From: Piezodorus guildinii
Taxonomy: Eukaryota; Arthropoda; Insecta; Hemiptera; Pentatomidae
NCBI GenBank assembly: GCA_023052935.1
Contig: CM041292.1
Location: 92,735,169-92,799,168, forward strand
Reading direction: 5' to 3'
Length of the DNA stretch: 64,000 nucleotides
How positions within the stretch are numbered: position 1 is the stretch's first letter; the number at the start of each line of letters is the position of its first letter. Below the pieces are notes generated by a model. It worked only from the letters and a program-made list of their open reading frames with translations, searched no databases and was not told the DNA's origin. Made by a program: the position numbers and the translations under genes. Below, piece after piece: positions 55,150 through 64,000 of the stretch.

Positions 55150-56570
55150 CTTTTTACACTTTAGACTTTAGGAAGGCCTTCGACAGTGTCTGTCATATCA
55201 GTATCCTTGAGACAATGAATGTAATCGGATTACAGAAAAAATATATTTAAATTATGGAGAAATTCAATCTATAATGAAATAGAGAAAAAATGTGCAGAAT
55301 TCCACATAGTTAGGGGAGTAAGACTGGGAGCAACGCTATTACCAACTTTATTTGTTGTCTTACTTGAAAAAGTGTTTAGGGCAACTAATCGGAGCAACTT
55401 AGGTGTCGTTCTTGATGAAAATAAGATAAGTAATTTTAGGTTTACTGATAACGTTGTTTTAATTTCTCATAGTGTGATTGTTGAAATTTTCCCAAATCAT
55501 GCAAAGACAATGCTGATGACGTATGCGGAGTATCTCTACGGTAAGTAGAAAATTTCGTTTATTTGGGGCAGCTCATATCTTTCAATAGTCGTGCAACAAA
55601 GGAGATACAGAGAAGAATCGCCAATAGAGAAAAAATGTGCAGAATTCCACATAGTTAGGGGAGTAAGACTGGGAGCAACGCTATTACCAACTTTATTTGT
55701 TGTCTTACTTGAAAAAGTGTTTAGGGCAACTAATCGGAGCAACTTAGGTGTCGTTCTTGATGAAAATAAGATAAGTAATTTTAGGTTTACTGATAACGTT
55801 GTTTTAATTTCTCATAGGGCTGGAAAGATACATAAAATGATTAAGGATCGCCTTACTCATAGTGTGATTGTTGAAATTTTCCCAAATCATGCAAAGACAA
55901 TGCTGATGACGTATGCGGAGTATCTCTACGGTAAGTAGAAAATTTCGTTTATTTGGGGCAGCTCATATCTTTCAATAGTCGTGCAACAAAGGAGATACAG
56001 AGAAGAATCGCCAATGGATGGCAGAAATACTGGTCTCTCGGGGAGGTTTTAAATGGCGAATCCAGCTTAGAAAGTATGAAGCTGATGTTTGAGAGCACTC
56101 AGTTACTTAAGGCTGTCAAACCTGGGCACTGACGAAAGCTCAGGAATCTAAGTCGACCGTCTGACAAAATTCTGTTTTAAGGATCATGATGAACTATAGA
56201 AGGAAGGAGAGAATTAGATGTTCAGTTTTACGGTAGAAATCTGGTGTGAGACATGTCAATATTCAGGCAACGAAGATTAAATGAAGATGGGCAGGACATC
56301 TTGCCAGAGTTCGGGAAGGCAGACTAGACTAAATGGATTCCATACAATTTAAAAAGAAGACGGAAAAGACAGTATCGGCGCTGGAGTTACTCTTTAAATT
56401 CGGTCCCTGGAAACAATTGGATAAGAATCGCGAGAGATAAAGAAAGGTGGAAGGATCTATGGAAGGACTCCACCTCCCAATAGGTTTGGTCTCCAAGGAA
56501 GTCAGACCATCACCCCTAATAAGGGGAGGCCTGCAGGAGGCAACATATGTGTTATGTATATATTTGTAAT
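55150..56570 (+). mobile_element. RTE-type LINE, RT and C-terminus, decayed
   Basis: Plus strand. LDFRKAFDSV at about 55161-55190 is the conserved start of the reverse transcriptase palm. HIVRGVRLGATLLPTLFVVL, then LEKVFRATN follow, then GVVLDENKISNFRFTDNVVL, where the catalytic F-ADD has become FTDN. Further on come the C-terminal HLARVREGRLD, then, in another frame, an RRRW...VPGNNWIRIARDKERWKDLW end, the RTE 'W...A.DR..W..L' signature. Stops and shifts occur. A segment is tandemly duplicated (55281-55625 and 55626-56015), so the RT part reads twice. Confidence 0.8.
55281..56015 (+). repeat. Tandem duplication inside the RTE
   Basis: Unit 1 is 55281-55625 (345 bases), unit 2 is 55626-56015 (390 bases). 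Both run from AGAGAAAAAATGTGCAGAAT to GAAGAATCGCCAAT and look nearly identical. Unit 1 lacks 45 bases that in unit 2 lie between two copies of CTCATAG, which fits a deletion between short direct repeats. Confidence 0.9.
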
Positions 56571-56660
56571 TATAATTAATCGATAAATTCACTGTCATTT
56601 TTGTTTTCTTTTGTAATTAGTGGCAGTATTTATTTCTTCATAATTAACGTATATTAAATA

Positions 56661-56985
56661 CTAGCTGTTGCCCGCGAATTCGTCCGAGTCAATTTCTGTT
56701 ATTATGATAGGGATTTAGAAGTTTTTAAAATAATATATTTTAAAGTACTTCTGCGAAAATGATATTTTTAGTTTTATTTACTTGTGGCAGAAAAACATAC
56801 TGATTTTCTCCGCAACCCGATTTTGACAACGCGACATATAGTTGTCCATGTGAAAAGCATTCTTGACGTAAATCGATTCCTAGGTGTTTGAATGTTTGCC
56901 TCTGTGTTTCCTTAATTGTTACGGCGAAAGACAACGGGAAATTGAATTATTTTAAAATTAAAAAGCAAAAAATTTGGAATCATTG
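56661..56985 (-). mobile_element. Helitron 3' end with helicase C-terminus
   Basis: On the minus strand the frame 56934-56740 encodes SFAVTIKETQRQTFKHLGID, LRQECFSHGQLYVALSKSG, then ENQYVFLP and NKTKNIIFAEVL and a stop. This is the end of the PIF1-like helicase domain of Helitron Rep/helicase proteins (AMTINKSQGQT, CFSHGQLYVALSR, NKTKN..Y.EVL), where the normal KSQGQ reads ETQRQ. The element ends GGACGAATTCGCGGGCAACA then GCTAG and T, the CTAG Helitron terminus. The Rep nuclease and most of the helicase are absent. Confidence 0.8.
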
Positions 56986-57084
56986 GAATGCAAGGTTGAT
57001 TTCACAAGTTTTTTCCACTGATTTTTCGCTCCTATTGATCGCAGCGTAATGTTATGTTTTATGGAATGGAATGGAAGTAACTGT

Positions 57085-57440
57085 GAGTAAAATATAAAAG
57101 ACATGAAACATATTGAATCCTATTGGAAGTCCTCTAAAAATATTCTAAATCAGAAGGTTTCGGGGACTTCTTTTCAGACGCCTCGGAGGATTATGAGGAA
57201 TTGAAGGGGGGGGGGGAGGGAGGATTGAAACTAGTGAACTAGAGTGGGAAAGGAGTTTTTTATGAAAGGAATGAGATCTGGTTCGGGAAAAATCAGCAAC
57301 ATAAGAAGCATTAAGGTCTTTATGGATGAGTTTATTCGTTTCAAGCAAGTAGCTTTGGTGATTATACTAAGGATTTTGGATTGCAGGAATTTGATACGGG
57401 AAGAATTCGATGGTTTAGAAGAATATCAAAGCTCTACTCT
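57085..57440 (-). mobile_element. Jockey-like LINE, family 2, 3' end
   Basis: The minus strand encodes LETNKLIHKDLNASYVADFS, then a proline run from the G-run at about 57206-57216, and NPPRRLKRSPRNLL. It matches the 41.1-41.3 kb region (NKFIHKDLNVPYVADFS). 5' truncated, no poly(A) visible. Confidence 0.75.
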
Positions 57441-57444
57441 GTAC

Positions 57445-58015
57445 AATATCTGTTTAATATCCCTAAATTTTATGGGACGATGAATGAATAAATATTTTCA
57501 AAAAGTAACGATTGTGGCTAAAGATTTTTAAAGGACTGTTACTTTAAGTTTACCATACGAAAAACACCTTTAATGTTTCTTAAAATATAAAACATGTTTA
57601 TTATATATTTTGACCGATAAATATTTAATTTTCAGATAAGAGCACGTAAACACCTTCAGTTACATAATGAGCTAAGTGAACTGCCCGCCGCGGCGAGTCT
57701 GTTTGCTTCGTGATGCCAAGATAAGGCGATAACAGAAATACCAAACAGGGGTATGTCATTTTAAAAGTAGATTAGTTTATTATCATCCTGTTTACCTAAA
57801 GTAGCATAAAACAAAAGGGGAAAAACATAATAAGTTACAAGTGAAGAGTAACCATATAATGGAAAAGAAGTTCATAATATAAATGTATTACTGCAATAAA
57901 CCTGCCCATTTTAGTTAATTTATAGTAAATAATAATCTAAAAAATTAATTAAATTAAAAAACAGGATAAAGATTAAGGATTAACACCTAAAACAGGTTAG
58001 TGAAAGATTTTAAGA
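57445..58015. other. Mostly AT-rich stretch
   Basis: No gene seen. A short rich block at 57680-57730 (CTGCCCGCCGCGGCGAGTC) is unexplained. Confidence 0.35.
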
Positions 58016-58018
58016 GAT

Positions 58019-58375
58019 ATGTCTTGTTGTTATTTACAGACTAAACATTATCTTACCAGTATGGGAAAAATTGGCATTGAGACAATAGTGTTAGATAGTA
58101 ATACTGTAGTTAGATTTTCAAAATTCTTCTCACTCTGTCATGAATCTGAGTTCAGGCCTGTCCTTAAAGTTATATTACATGTGAATAAGTATTTGTTTAT
58201 ATTAATGTTTCTGACTCCAAGTAAAGATGAAAGAACTGTTGGGTTAAAGTTAAAACTGAGAACAGTAGTTCAAGATAATAGCTTAAGTAAATTTTTCTCC
58301 TGGGTTTGGATCGTTGTAGTTCTGATATTTAATTCAAAATTCTTTTACGACATCATGTTACTGAAAAAAAAATAA
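58019..58375 (+). CDS. Unrecognised open frame, 118 codons
   Basis: The longest frame not tied to a mobile element. It starts MSCCYLQTKHY, contains a charged middle (TPSKDERTVGLKLKLRTVV) and a hydrophobic end before a lysine run that comes from an A-run. I recognise no domain. The composition is less monotonous than in the chance frames around it, but no promoter, splice pattern or relative in the window supports it. It may be chance or the end of a decayed element. Confidence 0.12.
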   Translation: MSCCYLQTKHYLTSMGKIGIETIVLDSNTVVRFSKFFSLCHESEFRPVLKVILHVNKYLFILMFLTPSKDERTVGLKLKLRTVVQDNSLSKFFSWVWIVVVLIFNSKFFYDIMLLKKK

Positions 58376-58381
58376 AAAAAA

Positions 58382-58384
<3 letters not shown>

Positions 58385-58444
<60 letters not shown>

Positions 58445-58463
58445 AGAAGAGAGAGAGAGAGAG
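58385..58463. repeat. (AT)n then (GA)n microsatellites
   Basis: AT units at 58385-58428 pass into GA units at 58428-58463. Confidence 0.95.
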
Positions 58464-58654
58464 TTTCTACTTAAATTGCTATAGCAGGTTCTAATAAATT
58501 TAAAAAAATCTGAAGTAACTAACGTAATAAAGAAAACTATTAATACATTTTCTTTAATAAGAGATTAAAGAAATCGTTAATTTATTCTTGTCATTAAAGC
58601 AATGTATCATAAAGATATAAAGTATAAATATTCGATTCAGATTACTAGAGGCAC

Positions 58655-58657
<3 letters not shown>

Positions 58658-58719
<62 letters not shown>
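58658..58719. repeat. 62-base A-run
   Basis: Uninterrupted A. No retroelement body could be seen directly upstream, so it may be a simple repeat or the tail of an unrecognised plus-strand insertion. Confidence 0.9.
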
Positions 58720-58721
<2 letters not shown>

Positions 58722-58724
58722 TTA

Positions 58725-59150
58725 CTGCAAAATCTAAGATATAGTGAACATCATAAGATATAGAGGGATATTCGTACGTATTCAACAGAAACACACATTT
58801 ATGAATATGTGCTGTAATCCACGGCATTGCTCGCAAATATTTCACTTTTTCTTTATTTAAATTTACATATAAGTGTTTATGGTAAGATTCAATACAATAC
58901 TTATTACTCCGCTATCGGTTAATCAATTATCTTTTTAACAATTTTTACGTACAATGAATAAATTTATTGTTTTGAGCCAGATCCTAATTTTATTCAGTAA
59001 AATTTACAGTAGCACACGAGAAGAGGTTGCCATGCTCATAATTACTTCATATGTTCTATCTTTTAAACATAATCGTTTGTATATCATTATAAGTTGTTTT
59101 TTCATTAATTTTCATTTGCTTATTTTATTTTATTTATAGGAATATAGTGC
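58725..59150. other. AT-rich stretch, no gene seen
   Basis: Nothing assigned. Confidence 0.4.
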
Positions 59151-59153
59151 TCT

Positions 59154-59460
59154 ATGACCTCTACAACGAGCTTGACATTGTTGCAGTTATGCAGGTTAAG
59201 GTGGGCAGGACACTTCACACGATTGCTTGATAATTCAGTTCCGAAGAAAAAACTGAAGGAGCAGGAGTTAGGCTGGCGAAAAGTTGGGAGACCCAGGTTG
59301 CGGTGGTCGGAATGTGTTGCAGCTGATTTAAGGACTATGAGAGTAAGGCAGTGGATGGCAGGAGCACAATATATGGAGTTTTGGCGTTTGCAGGTGGATG
59401 AAGCCAAGACTCGCTGGTCGGTTATAGAGCTGAACTAACAAAAATAATATATCTATTAAT
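59154..59460 (+). pseudogene. RTE-type LINE, C-terminal coding fragment
   Basis: An open plus-strand frame of 94 codons to a TAA. LCRLRWAGHFTRLLDNSVPK (residues about 12-31), LGWRKVGRPRLRWSECVAAD (about 39-58), then a RQWMAGAQ..EFWRLQVDEAKT end. The RLRW.GH..R...N..PK start, GRRKVGRPRLRW..CV block and W(R).L..EAK end are the C-terminal signature of RTE-type proteins. It differs from the copies at 12.7 and 55.2 kb. Endonuclease and RT are absent. The antisense 95-codon frame is a shadow. Confidence 0.8.
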
Positions 59461-59591
59461 AGTAAAAATGTTGATGTAAAAATAAATCCTAGACAATGTG
59501 TTGCGCATTTTAAACTCGTTTCCCTGAATGCATTTATAAATCATGCAGATGTGTTCTATACAAATAAAGTTTTTTTAAGAATTACAAAATA

Positions 59592-60324
59592 TGATCTAGT
59601 TCGGAAAACACACAACTTCCACTTACCTTGGCTGTTAAAATCAATTAAAGACATATTAAATAAACTTCCATATATATTTCCAAATTGATAAATCCCAGGA
59701 GAATATAACATCTACGTTATATTGTGCTGGCTCAAAACAGAATCATCGATTACAAAACATCTTATAGCTAACACTCATATATGTGTAGTTACTAAAATAA
59801 TAAATAAATATGAAACAAAATATTACATTAAATAATTAGATAAGCTCTATAATGACTATAACTCTAAAAAGTTGAAAAAGTTTTAAGCTTATTAAAAAAA
59901 ATATTGAGTTTCTTCCGAAACATACGATTTAGATTAAATAATATAACAATGAAGAATGAGTAATAAATTGTTATGCCCTATTTGTCTCTCTCTCTGTAAC
60001 CATTTACAACTTTGTGTATAAAATAATATTTTTTTATAAAATATTTCTCTTTATAATGGTAAATTCTACGTCTCTATTACTTTTCTTATAATAAAAAAAC
60101 GAACACAAATTATATCAAAAATACTTTTGTTCTTTTCTCCTTTAGTTGGTCATCAAATTCGTTTAAATTTTATATAGCTGTTCTTTATCAATGCTAATAA
60201 AATGATATGTCTATTCTTTTGTAATGATGTAATGAAAATGAAAATACAAAAATTCGGCATTAAAGCCCTGTCAGACTATTTTAATCAGAATGCAACTTAT
60301 TCCACATATAGGTAAGTGAAAGTA
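59592..60324 (+). repeat. R1 dispersed repeat, internally deleted (copy F)
   Basis: The left end TAGTTCGGAAAACACACAAC then TTCCACTTACC and the interior to 'gcattaaagccctgtcagac' are kept. Then it jumps to the right end ATATAGGTAAGTGAAAGTAA. About 300 bases between are missing compared with copy B. Confidence 0.75.
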
Positions 60325-60539
60325 AAAATGATTTTAAGCAGCTTAAATGAGAATTAATCTCTTTTGACATTGATTCTTTTCAGCTAAAATAATTTTTTTT
60401 TTTAGATTTTAGAAATAAGTTTTCCTATTTTTTAACAGCTTAATGATTATCCAAGGGGACCTGCCCACGATACATTTTATATCCTTCTAATGGAGTACTC
60501 TTTCAATCAGCTTTCGTAAAGTTAGAAGTTTTAAATGTT

Positions 60540-60760
60540 TTCAATTGAGTACTTATAATTTTTCAGAAGATGTGTAGTTTTTGAGATATTCGCAAAAAAA
60601 ATTTAATGAAGATTTTAGAATTTTTTTTAAGCCTTTGGAGTAAAAATTGGCCCAAACCCAGCCTTGTATCACACATAGACGGTAAGACGAACATTCTGGA
60701 AAATTTTCAATTTCACAACCATAGTTAGTAAAAAAGCGAGTGAAATGGTACATAATTTAA
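60540..60760 (-). repeat. R3 dispersed repeat (copy c)
   Basis: The minus strand carries GTACCATTTCACTCGC, ACAAGGCTGGGTTTGG and GCGAATATCTCAAAAACTAC, as in the copies at 42.5 and 53.6 kb. Confidence 0.45.
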
Positions 60761-60784
60761 AGAATATCGATACATATAGTGGCT

Positions 60785-60975
60785 ATATGAGACTGGAAAG
60801 AGTAACGCCCTCCTGGGAGCAGATAGCCACTGGACAGCTCGCGCAATTATCTCAAATGAATTGGCAGAGGCCGGACAAGCTGCCTGGCGGGTGCCCTGTC
60901 AGTGGCTAAAGGCCAACCCGCCCGCTGTATCTCCTCCTCGCTCCATCCCATCATCTTGGGAGCTTACCTTTCTTA
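60785..60975. other. GC-richer noncoding island
   Basis: CGCGCAATTATCTCAAATGA, GAGGCCGGACAAGCTGCC and AACCCGCCCGCTG in under 200 bases, with CCTGTCAGTGGC TALE-type site. No frame. Among the better regulatory candidates. Confidence 0.33.
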
Positions 60976-60979
60976 TACT

Positions 60980-61330
60980 ATTCTTTGCAGGGAATATCTT
61001 ATCAACATAACTAAGAAAATAATAATGTAAAAATCGATCGAACACATCTATCAAAAACATATCAGAATTGTTCAGATTTCAGGGTATGCTCTATAAATTA
61101 CAGTATTGGAGTAACATGAATGATTCGTAATTAGCTAACTATATCTGATTTCATTATATTTTTTTTATTGTTCCATATAAATTTCAGTTTATTTTATACT
61201 AGCTGACTCGAAAGACAATGTCATGTCTTAATTATGACCAAGGCAATCGGTCAAGCCTTAAGTTTAATTAACAAAATATATTTGGCAAAGTCTTAATTAG
61301 GGGTAGAGTATTTCAGGTGAAGGTTAAAGT
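60980..61330. other. AT-rich stretch with a possible Helitron end
   Basis: Minus-strand TTTCGAGTCAGCTAG followed by T at 61199-61214 resembles a Helitron 3' end. No other Helitron sequence is recognisable. Confidence 0.25.
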
Positions 61331-61334
61331 TTAA

Positions 61335-61480
61335 TATAGAATTGGAGGCTGATAATTATGATATTTGTTTATGATGCATAACGTTTTATACATTTTACCA
61401 GAAGATGGCATTAAACCGAAACGTTATGCATTATAACAAAATAGTGGTGAAGTATAATTATCAGCCTCCAACTCTATTAT
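61335..61480 (+). ncRNA. Hammerhead-ribozyme-like hairpin, type A (copy 3)
   Basis: Outer arms ATAGAATTGGAGGCTGATAA (61336-61355) and its near-perfect inverse up to 61477. The inner arm TGCATAACGT (61375-61384) pairs perfectly over 10 bases with ACGTTATGCA (61421-61430). Between them lie T61385, 13 bases, CAGAAGA (61399-61405, for CTGATGA), one extra T, GG..CC with a loop, and GAAAC (61418-61422). Layout as at 22.8 and 24.5 kb. The core has two changes, so self-cleavage is less likely here. Confidence 0.45.
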
Positions 61481-61484
61481 TCGG

Positions 61485-62190
61485 GCGATCCGTTTATGCG
61501 TGACGTGATGACCAAAGGATAAAGGAATTCATTTGTAGTAACTCATATACACCGTAAAATGGAGTGAATAGGAACAAAACTCAATATACAAGGAGTAAGC
61601 ATCCTGGATTTCGGTTTTCGAATATAGTATATCTAATTAGAAAATAATTATAACTATATTATAATAATTATATAGGTTCATTATTATAAATTACTTTTCA
61701 TTTAATAAAATTAATGACATTTTAAATCGAAGACAATTATATTTTGTTATAAAGCAGAATTTTTTTTTTTTTTTATTGTCAAAATCGACCAGCAAGAAGT
61801 CCCACTTAATTTTTTATTTAGGGAGGCACTGAGACCTATTGCCCCCGAGGGTGGTAGAGATTATAAACATTTATATTTAAAATTTATATTTTATCCTAGT
61901 TTTGAGCACAGCCCTTTAAAATGGAGTTAAAGCAAGAAAATAATTTTAATTGTTTTTCAAATGTTTTTCTTCTTTTACAGAAATATAGTTATTAAATTTT
62001 ACAAAAGTGTTCTTCATATTCATATTACACCTTAGTATAAGTTGAAAAATACATTAATATTTGATTATTATAAATTAATCACCAAAACACTATGAATGTA
62101 GTCTCGTATTTTTATTTTGAAGATATAATGAATATATTTCTCGGTATAAACATCTTGGATGAAATTTTATTCAATGAAAAACGGGCTAGT
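61485..62190. other. AT-rich stretch, no gene seen
   Basis: Nothing assigned. Confidence 0.4.
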
Positions 62191-62194
62191 TGAT

Positions 62195-62415
62195 TTGACA
62201 TCATTACCCGGGCAGTTGTTTAAATATTGTATTGACAATGACTGCCTACCTGGTGACGTTGACTTGTCAATCTTTGAGGAGTGTCATGACAATCAGTGTC
62301 AGGGGGATTGAAGAATAATTGCAGCTCTGTCTGCTGAGGGATATCCAGCAAATGCATTCCTGTATCCATCAGAGTGCTATTAAATGCATTCAGATGAACA
62401 GGAAGACTGATGGGT
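62195..62415. other. Island rich in TGACA/TGTCA sites
   Basis: TTTGACATCATTACCCGGGC, ATTGACAATGAC, TTGACTTGTCAATC, GTGTCATGACAATC and AGTGTCAGG give seven or more TGACA-type cores (both strands) within about 120 bases. TALE homeodomain proteins (Meis/Hth) prefer TGACA. No frame. Candidate regulatory element. Confidence 0.3.
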
Positions 62416-62419
62416 CTGA

Positions 62420-62860
62420 GTTACAATTCAACACATAATTGATTTAATAGTTTCATAAATTTCAATATAATAGAGTCAGATGTAGTTCATTATATCCTTG
62501 TTTGGCCCGAGCATTATCAGGCATTATGAATTTGTGTGAGCTAAAGTATAGTATAAATTAAATGTTATACCTATAAGTTGAGAAAAAAAAAAGTTTTAAT
62601 AGTTACTCAAATAAATCCTGCCTCTTTTTTTTTGTTTCATTTCTAATTTTAATTTTTGTATTTTATATTTTTAGTCTTTTTTTTTAAAAGCATCTTTTCT
62701 TCTCACTGTATTTGGTAACTTATTGCATGATTTCTAAAGTTACAGACTTACTGTTTCTGCTAATTTTAAAATCTTTTAAAATAATGTATATCTTCTTATT
62801 CTTTTTTAATTTATTTTCCTCTAAAATAATAAAATTGAAATAAAAAACAGAAGGTTTATT
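62420..62860. other. AT-rich stretch, no gene seen
   Basis: Nothing assigned. Confidence 0.4.
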
Positions 62861-62864
62861 ATTG

Positions 62865-62990
62865 ACCATAGATTTTTTATAGATATTTTTTACATAGATA
62901 CTACCATAGATACATAGATTTATAGATAATGGATTTATAGATGTAGATAGACACATAGATACTTTATAGATTATGCAATAGATTTGTATG
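62865..62990 (+). repeat. Degenerate ATAGAT-type minisatellite
   Basis: At least ten ATAGAT/ATAGATA units interspersed with AT-rich spacers. It causes the repetitive minus-strand frame here. Confidence 0.7.
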
Positions 62991-63265
62991 AGTATGGAGA
63001 CAAGTAACAACCCTCTTTACATCCAGTTTAAACACATCAAAATAAGATAAGGAAGAAATTAAGAGTTACTGGCTTAAATATTACAAACTTCTAAGATATT
63101 AAAACAAAATCAATACACTTTCATAATAAATGCTTTTCGGAGTGCTGTATAAGTATCTTTTGAATAAAATGATCTGGAATAATAGTTTACAGAATAAAAA
63201 AAAAAATCCAGTAATCCCAATACATGACTTTCGCTTACCTCTCTTGTTAAAATCAATTTAAGATA

Positions 63266-63313
63266 GGTATTTTTTTGGCTGATTACAAGGTTCATTATTG
63301 AAAATAATATACC
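63266..63313 (+). repeat. R2 terminus, solo (copy e)
   Basis: GGTTCATTATTGAAAATAAT then ATACC is the R2 end, inside R1 copy G. Confidence 0.5.
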
Positions 63314-63377
63314 TACCAAGAGGTATAGGAATTAATTAAATTTAATTTCGATAGAACCGTATTTTTATTAAATAATT

Positions 63378-63447
63378 TATTTAATGAGATATATTACAAT
63401 TTGTTCCATTAATAGTGATATAAGACCACAAATAACTTATTACAGTT
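63378..63447 (-). mobile_element. LINE family 1, 3' end fragment, nested in R1
   Basis: TTATTTAATGAGATATATTA then CAATTTGTTCC and 'gatataagaccaca' match the family 1 end at 15.69-15.76 kb. Confidence 0.55.
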
Positions 63448-64000
63448 TTATTTACAACAATCAGTTGGTTTTATTAGATTTTTATCACTCCCATTAAGTT
63501 TTAGAATTTGACATATACGATAATATTTTTACTAAAATTCATAGCTTTCCAACGGTATATTATAAATCTTTATTACTGTTTTTAAGTTCAAAAACACAAA
63601 CATTGCATGAAAAATATTTTTGTTCTTTTCTTCCTTCGTTGGATATCAAATTTGTATAACTTATATATTTAACTGTTTTATATCAATGCTTAAAATACGG
63701 CATGGTTACTTTTATAGAATCCACAAAATGAAAGGTACTCCAGAGAATGAAAATTTAATGTATCGGCATTTGAGGCCTGTCAAAATATTTCAATCAGAAT
63801 GAAGCCTACACTAAATTAAAGCCAATGAAATTTTACATACATATAATGAGTTCAATCAAAATCGTAAGAGCCGTTTTTGAGAAAATCATAATAGGTGCAA
63901 AATGATTGGTATAAATTAGATCTTCTGGTCAGCTGATTTTTATGAAGCAGTTGCTGTAACATCTCAGCGGACCCTAAGCAGTGTTTTTTAGTTGAAAACT

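Larger units (their letters stand above)
63205..64000 (+). repeat. R1 dispersed repeat with nested inserts (copy G, cut by window end)
   Basis: The left end CATGACTTTCGCTTACC, 'caatcagttggttttattag', 'tttccaacggtatattataa', 'atttgaggcctgtcaaaata' and 'atgagttcaatcaaaatcgt' follow R1 order to the window end. Two foreign pieces break it: an R2 terminus at 63266-63313 and a LINE family 1 3' end fragment at about 63378-63447. Confidence 0.75.

Noticed and set aside
57244..57483. 79-codon plus-strand frame
   Set aside because: Antisense to the LINE family 2 C-terminus.
54776..57670. Shared GTAAACACCT.CAGTTAC at 54.78 and 57.65 kb
   Set aside because: Similarity does not extend beyond about 17 bases.
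58645..58845. Minus-strand frame with a phenylalanine run
   Set aside because: The run comes from the 62-base A-run and the rest has no domain.
59120..59407. 95-codon minus-strand frame
   Set aside because: Antisense shadow of the RTE C-terminal frame.
1..64000. CRISPR arrays, operons, ribosome binding sites
   Set aside because: Sequence is eukaryotic in character. No regular short repeat-spacer array was seen.

Overview
The window reads as a gene-poor, AT-rich stretch of a large arthropod genome, most likely an insect. The reasons are the very low GC content, the absence of any long or intact gene, and a repeat content of 5'-truncated Jockey-type and RTE-type LINEs, tRNA-derived SINEs, Helitrons, a Tc1/mariner-like remnant, AT-rich dispersed repeats and long A/T and AT tracts. 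I could not fix the order or species. I found no host gene that I can name, no rRNA, no intact tRNA gene and no CRISPR. Reading frames longer than about 60 codons are chance frames or pieces of mobile elements.

Layout. 0-10 kb: a GC-richer noncoding island, LINE 3' ends (2.1, 5.4 and 9.4 kb, all minus strand), two partial copies of an undescribed dispersed repeat called R1 here (4.2 and 6.7 kb), and two SINEs (8.5 and 9.0 kb). 10-17 kb: a Tc1/mariner-like transposase remnant, an R1 copy on the minus strand, an RTE fragment touching a Jockey-like LINE, a second LINE, the best full-length R1 copy (14.47-15.28 kb) and another Jockey-like LINE with an intact C-terminal frame. 17-30 kb: a SINE, three hammerhead-like motifs (21.3, 22.8 and 24.5 kb), a Helitron fragment, a third LINE family (26.6 kb) and a repeat called R2 (28.3-29.2 kb). 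30-46 kb: SINEs, a Jockey-like fragment, a non-autonomous Helitron (35.3 kb), a LINE carrying a nested insertion with a 13-bp target duplication (38.3-39.5 kb), and more hammerhead-like motifs. 46-64 kb: R1, R2 and R3 copies, a decayed RTE element with an internal tandem duplication (55.2-56.6 kb), the helicase end of a Helitron (56.7-57.0 kb), an RTE C-terminus (59.2 kb), a further hammerhead-like hairpin (61.3 kb) and a last R1 copy cut by the window edge.

Two patterns stand out. First, at least three and perhaps eight places carry a CTGATGA / stem / GAAAC arrangement with an upstream strand ending in GTT, the layout of a hammerhead ribozyme with stem III open. Two of these sit inside long inverted repeats. 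The three best copies share the same extra T between the CTGATGA core and stem II. Second, about seventeen GC-richer noncoding islands, most with ATTA-type homeodomain cores, recur every few kilobases between the repeats. They look like candidate conserved regulatory DNA of a gene desert or a giant intron. Both are readings from sequence alone and need folding, cleavage or comparative tests.
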